The position numbers and the translations under genes are program-made. Positions 8,504 through 16,263 of a stretch of DNA of 33,253 nucleotides are shown here, piece by piece; within the stretch, counting starts at the first letter, position 1, and each line of letters starts with the position of its first letter. The notes beneath the pieces were generated by a model. That model was not told the origin of the DNA. It saw only the letters and a list, made by a program, of their open reading frames with translations, and searched no databases. The DNA comes from Actinomycetota bacterium (GTDB lineage: Bacteria > Actinomycetota > Acidimicrobiia > Acidimicrobiales > Acidimicrobiaceae): assembly GCA_004298555.1 (NCBI GenBank), contig SCQM01000212.1, forward strand, positions 1-33,253. The letters run 5' to 3'.

Positions 8504-8827
8504 CTATTTTTCCTCCTCAATGAGTCGATTTAGTGCAGCTGCTTTTTGCTTCCAGAAGTTCTCATAGTGCGATAACCAGTCTTGAACCTGCTTGAGCGGA
8601 CCTGGGTTGAGCCGGTATCTAGTTTCCCTTCCAACTTTTCTGTCGACGACCAGTTCGGCCTCTTTGAGGACTGCCAGATGTTTGGAGACAGCAGTCCTTC
8701 CCGTTGGGAAATGACTCGTCAATAAGTGGAGAGGCGACTCTTCCTTCTCGGCCAGCAAATGGATAAGCTCCCGTCTTGTCGGGTCGGCGATCGCCTCGTA
8801 TACATCATGTTGTCGCAGTCGGTACAA
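8504..8827 (-). CDS. ArsR-family winged-helix transcriptional regulator
   Basis: The HTH core is clear: ADPTRRELIHLLAEKEESPLHLL, then TAVSKHLAVLKEAELVVDRKVGRETRYRLNPGPL, as in ArsR proteins paired with SRPBCC domains. No metal-binding Cys cluster is visible, so a metal sensor is unlikely. A longer frame starts with GTG at 8860, but that codon lies inside the promoter palindrome, upstream of the predicted transcription start. The TTG at 8827 has GGGAG 6 bases upstream and is chosen, giving 107 residues. It is the first gene of an operon with the SRPBCC gene and most likely represses itself. Confidence 0.88.
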   Translation of the reverse strand: MYRLRQHDVYEAIADPTRRELIHLLAEKEESPLHLLTSHFPTGRTAVSKHLAVLKEAELVVDRKVGRETRYRLNPGPLKQVQDWLSHYENFWKQKAAALNRLIEEEK

Positions 8828-8846
8828 TGCATTCTCCCGAATACCA

Positions 8847-8874
8847 TTTATAAGCGACACCTATTGGTGTCCAA
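8847..8874 (-). promoter_or_regulatory. ArsR-SRPBCC operon promoter with 16-bp palindromic operator
   Basis: On the minus strand a TTGGAC (8874-8869) and TATAAA (8852-8847) are separated by 16 bases. Between and partly over them is a perfect inverted repeat, GACACC-TATT-GGTGTC (8856-8871). A repressor dimer bound there would block RNA polymerase. The placement argues strongly for autoregulation by the ArsR protein and fixes its start downstream at TTG 8827. Confidence 0.7.
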
Positions 8875-9535
8875 TTACTTTATGCCATCTTTTGGCGCCG
8901 TGTCAACACATGGCTGTCTTGAATATAACGATTGCTGGTGAGCTTGCATTTAAGTAGTGACCTGGCGTCATTGGTTATGATTGGGAAGGTGTGGCCTTTA
9001 CCAAAGCGGACACTACTCTCGCACGAGGCAAGCTCCGTTCTAAAGCCGGCGAATATGTCCAATGGACGAGTAAAGCGCTTTCAAGCATGCTGAACTGCCA
9101 TCTGATCGCCACCTCTGCCAAGCTGGTTGACGCGCACCTGATGTGACGGGCGCTTCGGGGAGCGCAAACCAGAGCACATCCATACCGATATGCCTGAAAC
9201 GTCATGCCAGTTCAGTTTGTCGGGTGACTCGCTGAAGCGGCTACGAGACTTTCCAGAAGATGTGCCTTTTTTGGAATCGGTTGATGGTTAAAGCTGACCA
9301 GATGTCGAATTATTTTCTAGAAATTCGGATTATCACAGCCCGACAAAGGCCCCCTAAGCGCTGCCATAGGCCGGACGCCGAAACAACTCAACGCCGCTTG
9401 ATTTTGGAGTGTGTTTGCGTCGTGGAATACCGATTCGGACTAGTTATGTTATGATCAAGGTGCAAATTAGCAAGGCGTATGGGTGTCCTCCAATGCATTT
9501 GACTTGATCTGATCGATTTCAAGTTAGGAGCGCAA
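8875..9535. other. Long intergenic stretch, no gene seen
   Basis: About 660 bases between the divergent ArsR operon and the TctC-type gene. Short frames exist on both strands, but none has a known motif or a good start site. It may contain decayed sequence. Confidence 0.4.
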
Positions 9536-10639
9536 ATGACGATATCGGGCAGGCGCGACAAGAACGCGTCACGCAAACCATTTTTATCAACCATTTCGGC
9601 CGCCATTGCAGCATTGATTCTCGCAGCTTGCGGTTCCAGTTCTTCTGCAGGTGCGGCAAAATCCTCTTCATCATCAGCTACGACATCAGCAAGTGCTGCT
9701 GCAGCTGCATACTTTAAGGGCAAGACGATTACGATCATTGCCCCTGACTCGCCAGGTGGCGATTTTGATCTCTATGCACGAATAATTGCACCGGCACTTA
9801 GTAAGGACCTTGGCGCCACGGTCAACGTGGAAAACGTGCCTGGTGCGGCCACCATAGTTGGGACAAACCAAATGGCTGCTGCCTCGCCAAATGGTTTGAC
9901 GTTGGGAATGATTGACACAAGCGCGGACATTGGCAGCCTTATCCAAAAAAAGCCCGGACAAAACTTCGATCTTGCGAAGTTGAGTTGGATCGGCCAAATG
10001 GGGACTTCGCCAGCCGTGTTCATCACCTCGCCTAAGTCGGGAGTAACGGCATTCTCCCAGTTGCTTCACATCACTACTCCTATCAACGTGCTGGATACGA
10101 GCGGCAGCCTCGGCGACCTCTTCAACAAAGCGGTTTTGGGAGCCTTCCGTATCCCTTACAAGCTGATCACTGGCTATGGTACGACCTCCGCACTCAAGCA
10201 AGCGCTCCTCGCTAACGACGGTCAGTATCTTTTTGAGAATCTGCCGCCTTTCCTCTCAATGCTGCGTGGGGGACAAGCAAAGGCTTTGCTGGTGACATCG
10301 GAGCCCACACTCTCGACCCTGAAACAAGCGGTCGGTAATGCCACGACGCTCAACCAGGCTTTGAAGTCCGTAACTCTGACATCTGCGGAAACCGCAGCTC
10401 TCAACGAGGTTCAGGCGTTGAGCAGTCTTGATTTCGATCTAGCCGGTCCTCCAGGAATCCCAGCTGCGCGCCTGGCCGTGCTCAGAAACGCATTCAAACA
10501 AGCACTGTCAGACCAGTCGACCGTTAGCAAAGCCAAGACTGAGAGTGAACCGTTGGGCTATGTCAGCGGACCACAGGTTGCATCCAACGTAACCTCAGCG
10601 ATCTCCAAAGGCTCTGCAATTCTCGTATACGTCAAGTAA
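9536..10639 (+). CDS. TctC/Bug-type substrate-binding lipoprotein (orphan)
   Basis: A 367-residue exported lipoprotein. After a basic N-terminus and a hydrophobic stretch it has the lipobox LILAAC with Cys32, then a Ser/Ala/Thr-rich linker (33-58) and the Bug fold beginning KGKTITIIAPDSPGGDFDLYAR. The family supplies the periplasmic or surface receptor of tripartite tricarboxylate transporters, taking up citrate-like or other carboxylates. AGGAG lies 6 bases before the ATG at 9536. No TctA or TctB membrane gene is in the window, so it must use distant partners or serve as a sensor or scavenger. A bulged hairpin downstream could end the transcript. Confidence 0.88.
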   Translation: MTISGRRDKNASRKPFLSTISAAIAALILAACGSSSSAGAAKSSSSSATTSASAAAAAYFKGKTITIIAPDSPGGDFDLYARIIAPALSKDLGATVNVENVPGAATIVGTNQMAAASPNGLTLGMIDTSADIGSLIQKKPGQNFDLAKLSWIGQMGTSPAVFITSPKSGVTAFSQLLHITTPINVLDTSGSLGDLFNKAVLGAFRIPYKLITGYGTTSALKQALLANDGQYLFENLPPFLSMLRGGQAKALLVTSEPTLSTLKQAVGNATTLNQALKSVTLTSAETAALNEVQALSSLDFDLAGPPGIPAARLAVLRNAFKQALSDQSTVSKAKTESEPLGYVSGPQVASNVTSAISKGSAILVYVK

Positions 10640-10694
10640 ATGCTCCGGGAAAGCGGCCTATTTCCTTAGCAGCTTTCAGCGCTAAAGGTCTGAG

Positions 10695-10721
10695 GACCCG
10701 GATGGTGTATTCCATCGGGTC
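10695..10721 (+). terminator. Hairpin downstream of the tctC-like gene
   Basis: GACCC-g-GATGG pairs with CCATC-GGGTC around a 6-base loop, a 10-bp stem with a single G bulge, about 55 bases after the stop codon. No T-run follows, so it is a possible terminator or mRNA 3'-end stabiliser rather than a classical intrinsic terminator. Confidence 0.4.
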
Positions 10722-10784
10722 TGCGCGAAGGCTTGGGGGACTTTAGCATAGGTTGCTGAAAGATCCAACGCCCCATAAACCTGG

Positions 10785-10829
10785 AGCGGGCGACGAGAAT
10801 CGAACTCGCGTTCTCAGCTTGGGAAGCTG
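10785..10829 (-). repeat. Partial tRNA-Gly copy A (att-like direct repeat)
   Basis: These 45 bp equal the 3' part of the tRNA-Gly gene at 18924-18968, from the anticodon loop to the discriminator base, in the same orientation. On the tRNA strand the copy continues CCA just past the tRNA 3' end, unlike the present gene. It lacks the 5' half and cannot make a tRNA. It is best read as an attachment-site scar at the far end of an integrated island. Confidence 0.85.
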
Positions 10830-11155
10830 TTATGAGTTCCAGATCTAAACGTTGCTCACCAGCACGTTTATTGTCAATTCCCTGGTGAGAACTAAAATAG
10901 ACTATCCAGCATTGTCCGTTACTTATCGTTATAGACCACTATTATGTGGTTTGTTTGTGGTCTGACCACGAGGTCTGTTAAGCACACGGGTCCTCATCTA
11001 GCATCCGGCGAGGTGCTGGAGACTGGTCGAACAGATGGCCGACTTGCGCGCATTGATAATACGGGTCGGTTTGAGCTTTGAAAAAAGCAACCGATTGGCT
11101 CCACGAGTCACTAATCCTTTGCGGGTCTGACATCCTGGAAATATCATCGTGAAAG
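10830..11155. other. Intergenic stretch beside att copy A
   Basis: AT-richer sequence with no supported gene. It lies just inside the proposed left edge of the island. Confidence 0.4.
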
Positions 11156-11455
11156 TCACCCTTCCTTTTGCGTTAGCGGTAATTTCGCATTGTGTCTTAG
11201 TGTGACACCAGGGATTAGCGATAGCAAGATATAGTCATCGAACAGCTCATCTTCATGGAGTGGACGTAACCGATAATCCACGACCGGGACCTCTGCTTCA
11301 GCCAACTTTATGACGAGTCTGTCAGCTTCATTGATATGATCAGTCAATTCTGTGTACTGAACCTCCGAAATAGCAGCAGGTACATCTGTTTTGTTCGCGC
11401 TGACAACAAGAGTCCTTCTCCTGTGATCCAAGGACACTTGAAGGGTTCCGTTCAT
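11156..11455 (-). CDS. Hypothetical protein, second gene of an unknown two-gene cassette
   Basis: A 99-residue soluble, acidic protein beginning MNGTLQVSLDHRRRTLVV, with a VQYTELTDHINEADRLVIKLAEAEVPVVDY core and an acidic EDELFDDY patch. I do not recognise the family. Its ATG overlaps the stop of the upstream small gene (ATGA, 11452-11455), with AGGG a few bases before, which indicates translational coupling and a real operon. No signal peptide or membrane segment is visible. The position, inside the tRNA-anchored island, and the size would fit a toxin-antitoxin or other accessory pair, but nothing in the sequence proves that. Confidence 0.55.
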   Translation of the reverse strand: MNGTLQVSLDHRRRTLVVSANKTDVPAAISEVQYTELTDHINEADRLVIKLAEAEVPVVDYRLRPLHEDELFDDYILLSLIPGVTLRHNAKLPLTQKEG

Positions 11456-11688
11456 AGAACCCTAACAGTCTCTTGGGCTTCCCCAATGAACATCGAGTTG
11501 TCCTTTAGTATCATTGGAAAGATGTTACGAAGGTGGGTAAGAACATAGTTGGAAGCCTCATCGACATAGGATTTCGCAAACTTTTCGACACAATCATCTG
11601 TGGTGAAACTTGGCTTTGCTTTGATCCCAAGGTTCATCAACCTATCAAGAATGGGCGGCACAGCGTTTTCAAAGTTGACGACCTCCAC
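11452..11688 (-). CDS. Hypothetical small protein, first gene of an unknown two-gene cassette
   Basis: A 78-residue, probably helical protein (EKFAKSYVDEASNYVLTHLRNIFPMIL) with one Cys and no recognisable domain. The frame opens at GTG 11688; a GTG eight codons further in is an alternative, because the ribosome site is not clear for either. The stop overlaps the next gene by 4 bases. A loose TTAAAC / TATACA pair with 17-base spacing lies upstream on the minus strand and could be the promoter. No function is proposed. Confidence 0.5.
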   Translation of the reverse strand: MEVVNFENAVPPILDRLMNLGIKAKPSFTTDDCVEKFAKSYVDEASNYVLTHLRNIFPMILKDNSMFIGEAQETVRVL

Positions 11689-12228
11689 GATCGGAGAATG
11701 TATATTATTCGAAAGGGCACTGTTTAAGATGGCAGGTCCCCATCAACTGGTCTGATCAATTTTTTGGGAGCCGACCAGAATCAGTCGTGCAGCACGGGAG
11801 TGAAGGATATACCGATTATAGCGCCCTCGGGTTGACTGGTAGAAAATGTCGTACAGTGCCTCTTATCCGTTAGCCGAAGAGGCAGCCCAGAAGCTTCCGC
11901 TGCAGCCAGAGAAACGATCGGTGTCTTGAATTGTCATATCGGATTGCTTGAGCGAGGAGGCCGGGAGGCCACGTCGAGTCTAATTAATCTGACACACGAA
12001 ATTTTCGATCTTCGAGCTCTGGGATATGAACAGGCCAGGTCTGGGTCGCAGCGCTGGTATCCATGGGCCTCGACCTATCATGCCCGAGGTGGAGACCGAA
12101 TTGAGATTGCAGCTGACCTTGAGCGGCAGCGATGTAATTCGTGGCGGGGAGCGGTACCTCTGGTGGCTTCGGAAGAATCAAAAGGTGCTGTCATCATTAG
12201 TCATATCCAGCGGTTAGGGAATGATCTG
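11689..12228. other. Intergenic stretch, no supported gene
   Basis: A plus-strand frame from 11926 runs through here into the 14-bp repeat, but it has no recognisable domain or good ribosome site, and the repeat length is not a multiple of three. I do not call it a gene. Confidence 0.4.
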
Positions 12229-12326
12229 GCGGATCAATTCAGCCAGATCAATTCAGCCAGATCAATTCAGCCAGATCAATTCAGCCAGATCAATTCAGCC
12301 AGATCAATTCAGCCAGATCAATTCAG
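12229..12326. repeat. 14-bp tandem repeat, seven units
   Basis: The unit CCAGATCAATTCAG is repeated without interruption six times (12243-12326), preceded by one slightly different copy. The unit length is not a multiple of three, so it is unlikely to lie in a selected coding frame. Near-perfect identity points to recent slippage, making it a likely variable-number locus. Confidence 0.95.
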
Positions 12327-12478
12327 AAGCAGATCTTTCTTCGCCTAAAAGTTCTCCACTGACAAACTATCGCTGGACCTAGAACAGGAAAAGAAATCAC
12401 CTCTTTCTCCCTAAAAAGATTTAGCACCTCGCCCGGCAGCAGGAACACTACCGGACGAGAGTTACTTGAAAAGCGTTG

Positions 12479-13858
12479 CTAGCCGATGACGTTTATGATC
12501 CGCTGTGCGTCTGCAATCAAGGCACTGGCCCTAGCCTTGCTTATCTTTTTACCAGACTGTGCGTGGACTTCATTGATGAAACCCTGAAGGATCGATTTTG
12601 CACCGTTCAGGTTGCCGGAGTTGAGATTGGAAAGTGCAAGCTGAATTTTGCTTGAGAGACTACCTCCAGGGCCAACACCTACCACAGAGGACCCCAGGCT
12701 TTGAAGCTGGCTCTTCGCACCAAGAACGTCAATGGTGAAACTTGTCGTCACAGTACTGGGGGTATCTTCGGAATCTGTGACAGAACAGTTTACAGTGGTT
12801 ACACCTACTGGAAATACCGAACCAGATGGTTGCGAGCATGTAGCCACAGGTAGGGTTGCATCATCTGGATCACTTACAACTGGCAGTGAATAGTTGACTA
12901 TTGCTCCTGAAGAGCTGGTGGCATTCACTGTCAGATTTGTCGGTGCCGTTATTGCAAGGTCATTGTCCACCTGGGAGTTTATGACCGATACGTCGCCGGA
13001 ACCTGAATTCGAAACATAGACGTCATTGTTGGCTGAGTCATACGCCACTCCGGTGGGGCCATTGCCGACAGCAACAGTTGCTATGACCGTGTTGATGCTC
13101 CCGTTTATGACCGATACGTAGTTTAAACCTAAAATCGCAACATAGATATCATTGTTGGCTGAGTCATACGCCACCCCAACGGTAGCAAATCCGATAGGAA
13201 TCGCTGCTATGACCGTATTGGTGCTCCCGCTTATGATCAATATGTCGTTGAAAATCTTATTCGTGACATAGATATCATTGTTGGCTGAGTCATACGCCAC
13301 TCCGTCTGGGTACCTGCCGACAGGAACAGTTGCTATGACCGTGTTGGTGCTCCCGTCTATGATCGATACGTCGCTGGAATACTCATTCGCAACATAGATG
13401 TCGTTGTTGGCTGAGTCATACGTCACTGCATAGGGGTTATCACCGACAGGAACAGTTGCTATGACCGTGTTGGTGCTCCCGTCTATGACCGATATGTTGT
13501 TAAAAATCTCATTCGTGACGTAGATATCATGGTTGGCTGAGTCATACGCCACTGCACGGGGGCCGCCGACAGGAACAGTTGCTATGACCGTGTTGGTGCT
13601 CCCGTCTATGACCGATACGTCGCTGGAATACTCATTCGCAACATAGATGTCGTTGTTGGCTGAGTCATACGCCACTCCAAAGGGGTTATTGCCGACGGGA
13701 ACAGTTGTTGTGACTGTGTTGGATGTTTGCCCAAAAGCTGGCGAACTCGAAAGCAAGGCTAACCCAGATGTTGCCACGACTGATAGCGAAAGCGAGACTA
13801 AGAACTTGGTGATTCTATGGGGTTTGCGCCTCACAAAAGACAAACTAACGTGCTTCAT
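12479..13858 (-). CDS. Secreted YVTN beta-propeller / HYR / FIMAH-like protein
   Basis: A 459-residue exported protein. A basic N-terminus (SFVRRKPHRITKF) and hydrophobic core end at PAFGQ, a good signal-peptidase site. Six 41-42-residue YVTN-type repeats follow (NTVIATVPVG...GVAYDSANNDIYVAN...VSVIDGST), then an HYR-like module (LAITAPTNLTVNATSSSGAIV to about 80 residues on) and a C-terminal FIMAH-like helical segment (NGAKSILQGFINEVHAQSGKKI). Such architectures belong to surface or extracellular proteins. The start is ATG 13858, with AGGGG about 8 bases upstream, rather than the GTG at 13930, because it places the signal peptide correctly. The gene is alone, inside the island. A binding or adhesion role is inferred. 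Confidence 0.9.
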   Translation of the reverse strand: MKHVSLSFVRRKPHRITKFLVSLSLSVVATSGLALLSSSPAFGQTSNTVTTTVPVGNNPFGVAYDSANNDIYVANEYSSDVSVIDGSTNTVIATVPVGGPRAVAYDSANHDIYVTNEIFNNISVIDGSTNTVIATVPVGDNPYAVTYDSANNDIYVANEYSSDVSIIDGSTNTVIATVPVGRYPDGVAYDSANNDIYVTNKIFNDILIISGSTNTVIAAIPIGFATVGVAYDSANNDIYVAILGLNYVSVINGSINTVIATVAVGNGPTGVAYDSANNDVYVSNSGSGDVSVINSQVDNDLAITAPTNLTVNATSSSGAIVNYSLPVVSDPDDATLPVATCSQPSGSVFPVGVTTVNCSVTDSEDTPSTVTTSFTIDVLGAKSQLQSLGSSVVGVGPGGSLSSKIQLALSNLNSGNLNGAKSILQGFINEVHAQSGKKISKARASALIADAQRIINVIG

Positions 13859-13946
13859 ATAGCACCCCTCTCTGACGGCAATACCATCATCTAAATAGAG
13901 ATCACGATATAGCCAGTTTTTATTTTTCACAAGAACATATCACAAG

Positions 13947-14254
13947 CGAATCTTGTGCAAATTCCATCTGCTGAAGTCTCAGTAGGTGGTGGCCATGGTA
14001 TCTAGGTATTTGAAAATGTTGGATACTTAGACCCCGAAGGAGGGTTACATGGCCACCATTAGAAAGACTAGATCGTCTGGAACCGGTGCAGTGGAGATTT
14101 TGTCCAAAGACCCCGATCTGTTGAAAGAGATAATCCAAACCGCCATACAAGAGCTGCTAGAGACGGAGATGATAGAGGCCATTGGCGCCAAAAAGGGTGA
14201 GAGAACCGAGCTGAGGCTTGGCTATCGCGCAGGTTACTACCCACGAAGCCTTGG
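13947..14254 (+). mobile_element. IS256-type element remnant, left end (copy 2) with truncated transposase
   Basis: The tip CGAATCTTGTGCAAATTCC, a leader with GAAGGAGGG and an ATG at 14049 match copy 1 in inverted orientation. The frame reads MATIRKTRSSGTG, then LKEIIQTAIQELLETEMIEA and RLGYRAGYYPRSL, which is the N-terminal region of Mutator/IS256 transposases. After about 68 codons the similarity stops abruptly near 14254 and the frame continues into unrelated DNA. The catalytic DDE region and the right end are missing, so the element is dead. The break point coincides with the start of GC-rich sequence. Confidence 0.88.
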
Positions 14255-14346
14255 TAAACTGTGCAGAAGTGATGGCCGTCCGTATGCAATTCTCGTGACC
14301 TCCAGTGTGCAGTTCTCAATGGCCGCTGACAAAAGGAGACCGCATC

Positions 14347-14880
14347 TTGTCCAAGAAGAAGCTTCGTGACACCCTGCCCAAGGCTAAGACAGGCACGGAT
14401 TGGGCTACCGCTGAGGGCCTGGTGGCGGAACCCGCACTGCGTGCGCTGTGGGGCTGGTCACCGCCGGACCTCCCGGCCGACAGCGCTCTCAAGCGCAACG
14501 TAGACCGTGCTCTGCCGCGTACGGGACTCGGATACATCATCTACTGGGCTGTCGTCATCGGGTTGGAGTTCGGCCTCGCTCCGCACCTCCCGGTGCGGGG
14601 ACGCTTGAGCGTCGAGGGCGTCGCTGCGCTGCTGGCCGGAGCGTGGTGCGGGCTCAATTTCTGGCGATGCCGCCATGCGCACTGCGCGGTGAGTGGTGCC
14701 GGATGGTCGGCGTTGGGCGGCCTCGCCCTTGTGGAAGCGGGGATGGGTCACAGCCTCATCGGCGGGTACGACCAGCTCGTGTTCATCGGGGTGTTCGTAT
14801 TCGCCTTGGTCTTCGAGGGCCTGTGGTATCGGGCTCGTGGTACGAATGCCCTTGCACGGCTCGGCAGGCCCCGTTGCTGA
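14347..14880 (+). CDS. Hypothetical multi-pass membrane protein
   Basis: A 177-residue protein from TTG 14347, supported by AGGAG about 8 bases upstream. After a charged, soluble first third it has about four hydrophobic segments (GYIIYWAVVIGLEFGLA, VEGVAALLAGAWCGLNFW, GWSALGGLALVEAGMG, LVFIGVFVFALVFEGLW). The HCRH-like CRHAHC cluster between segments two and three could bind a metal. I do not recognise the family. Its DNA is strongly GC-biased, unlike genes on either side beyond this block, which suggests acquisition from another genome. It is followed closely by a broken hydrolase gene of the same composition. Confidence 0.65.
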   Translation: MSKKKLRDTLPKAKTGTDWATAEGLVAEPALRALWGWSPPDLPADSALKRNVDRALPRTGLGYIIYWAVVIGLEFGLAPHLPVRGRLSVEGVAALLAGAWCGLNFWRCRHAHCAVSGAGWSALGGLALVEAGMGHSLIGGYDQLVFIGVFVFALVFEGLWYRARGTNALARLGRPRC

Positions 14881-14949
14881 CCGCCGTTCTCCATGGCGAC
14901 CCGGTGCCGGGTGATGGCTTTCCGAATAGCCGTGGCCGTATCTATATTC

Positions 14950-15786
14950 ATGACATCTGTCCGGGTCGATACTCTCCGCGTCGATGGCCTGACGCTCGGA
15001 TTCTGTGAGTTGGGATCGGGTTCTCCCGTCCTGCTCCTTCACGGTTGGCCGACCTCGTCGTATCTCTGACGCGAGGTGATTGTACCCATCGCTACGCTTC
15101 ACCGAGTGCTCGCGCTGGACCTTCCCGGTTTCGGCGCTTCCGACAAACCGTTGGGCACGAGTTATGTTTTCGTCTTTTTCGAACGGGCGATCAAGGGCTT
15201 TCTCGACGCGCTCGAAGTCGACCGGGTGGGCGGGGCGGGTCACGATCTTGGCGGCCCGATTGCCGTCCATTGGGCGTTCCGTCATTCAACGCGCCTGATT
15301 CGGATGGCGTTGCTCAACACGCTTCTATTCCCCCAGTTCTCCGACGCGGTCGTAGAGTTCGTGCGCACTGCCATGACGCCCGGTCTACGCGAACGCCTCA
15401 CGAGCTGGGAAGGCTTGGAGTAGGTGATGCACCTCGGGCTCGCGGACAAAGCGAAGCTGACCGAGCAGCTACTCGAAGCTCTCGAAGCCGTCACGGGACC
15501 GTTTCGCACCGAGGATGAGCGCCGCGCACTAGCCGACGCCGGAATCGGGCTCGAGGTCAAGGGCTTCGAAGAGATCGAACGCAGACTGTCATCAATGCGG
15601 GCACCCTTGGGGAAATTCTATGGAGTCCGCGATCGGATTCCGCCCGACATCAAGACGACGGTGTCGCTTATAAAGGCTGACCTTCCAGCTACCTCTGTCA
15701 TCCCGCTCGCGGACTGCGGGCACTTCGAGCAAGAGGACGCACCACAACGGGTCGGCAAGCTGCTTGCCGAGTTCTTCGCAGGCTAG
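14950..15786 (+). pseudogene. Alpha/beta hydrolase (haloalkane dehalogenase / epoxide hydrolase-like) with two in-frame stops
   Basis: A single frame of 278 codons from ATG 14950 encodes a complete alpha/beta-hydrolase: oxyanion motif LLLHGWPTSSYL, DLPGFGASDKP, nucleophile Asp in GHDLGGP, and a late His in ADCGHFEQED. It is interrupted by TGA at 15067-15069, where relatives have Trp before REVI, and TAG at 15421-15423. Nothing else is damaged and there is no frameshift, so decay is recent or these are sequencing errors. The Asp nucleophile places it with haloalkane dehalogenases and epoxide hydrolases rather than Ser esterases. Its GC-rich codon use matches the preceding membrane gene. Confidence 0.8.
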
Positions 15787-15793
15787 AGGCATC

Positions 15794-15907
15794 GTGAAGG
15801 ATCGAATCGTTCTGACGCTGCGAAGGATGGAAGTGGCCGACCTGCAGTTGGTCGAGTTCTGGCTGAATAATCTCGACGTGGCGCGATGGTTCCTGGCCCA
15901 GACGTAA
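15794..15907 (+). pseudogene. GNAT acetyltransferase N-terminal fragment
   Basis: From GTG 15794 a 37-codon frame reads LTLRRMEVADLQLVEFWLNNLDVARWFLA, the first strand and helices of a GNAT N-acetyltransferase of the aminoglycoside-6'-acetyltransferase-like sort. It stops at TAA 15905, where the DNA composition also changes, so the rest has been lost. No acetyl-CoA site is present and it should be inactive. It follows the hydrolase pseudogene by 7 bases and probably came with it. Confidence 0.5.
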
Positions 15908-16254
15908 TGATGCATTCCTACAAGGGCTTTTGTCTTGAACAATTTGCCAAAAAGTGACGCTGCCTCACATTTTCAACCGCTCAAACCTGCGTAATACCGC
16001 ATGGAATACTGTCATTTTCCGAGGTGCTGGAGCGTCCCTATCAGCGTCTACCTCTTGACTCCGAAGGTTCATGCTGCAGAGCGTCTCACCGCTCGGCTCA
16101 ACGACTGTCTCAACTGATGTAATGCATCTGTTGGAGACAATCCAGCGAGGCACTTATACTGATAGAAATAACCACAATAGAATTCGATTGGGTGGGTCAA
16201 ATCTAAATCGCTGACGTGTATCAAAAAGCGTTGCAGTTTACAAGATGAGCAAGA
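15908..16254. other. Intergenic stretch upstream of the Rieske gene
   Basis: AT-richer DNA between two GC-rich blocks, with no supported gene. It holds a candidate promoter for the Rieske gene. Confidence 0.4.
16131..16160 (+). promoter_or_regulatory. Candidate promoter of the Rieske gene
   Basis: TTGGAG (16131-16136) and TATACT (16155-16160) are separated by 18 bases, about 100 bases before the Rieske ATG. This is a fair sigma-70-type match seen by eye only. Confidence 0.4.
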
Positions 16255-16263
16255 GGAGGGGAA

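Noticed and set aside
12229-12326. Possible CRISPR array
   Set aside because: The repeats are head-to-tail with no spacers and there are no cas genes.
11926-12348. 140-codon plus-strand frame containing a QINSARSIQPDQF repeat
   Set aside because: The repeat comes from a 14-bp DNA unit read through three frames, and the rest has no domain or ribosome site.
13859-13930. Longer N-terminus for the YVTN protein
   Set aside because: It would put 24 residues before a good signal peptide, while ATG 13858 has its own AGGGG site.
14458-15285. Minus-strand frame of 275 codons
   Set aside because: It is a shadow of the GC-rich plus-strand genes, with a composition of reversed codons, and no motif.
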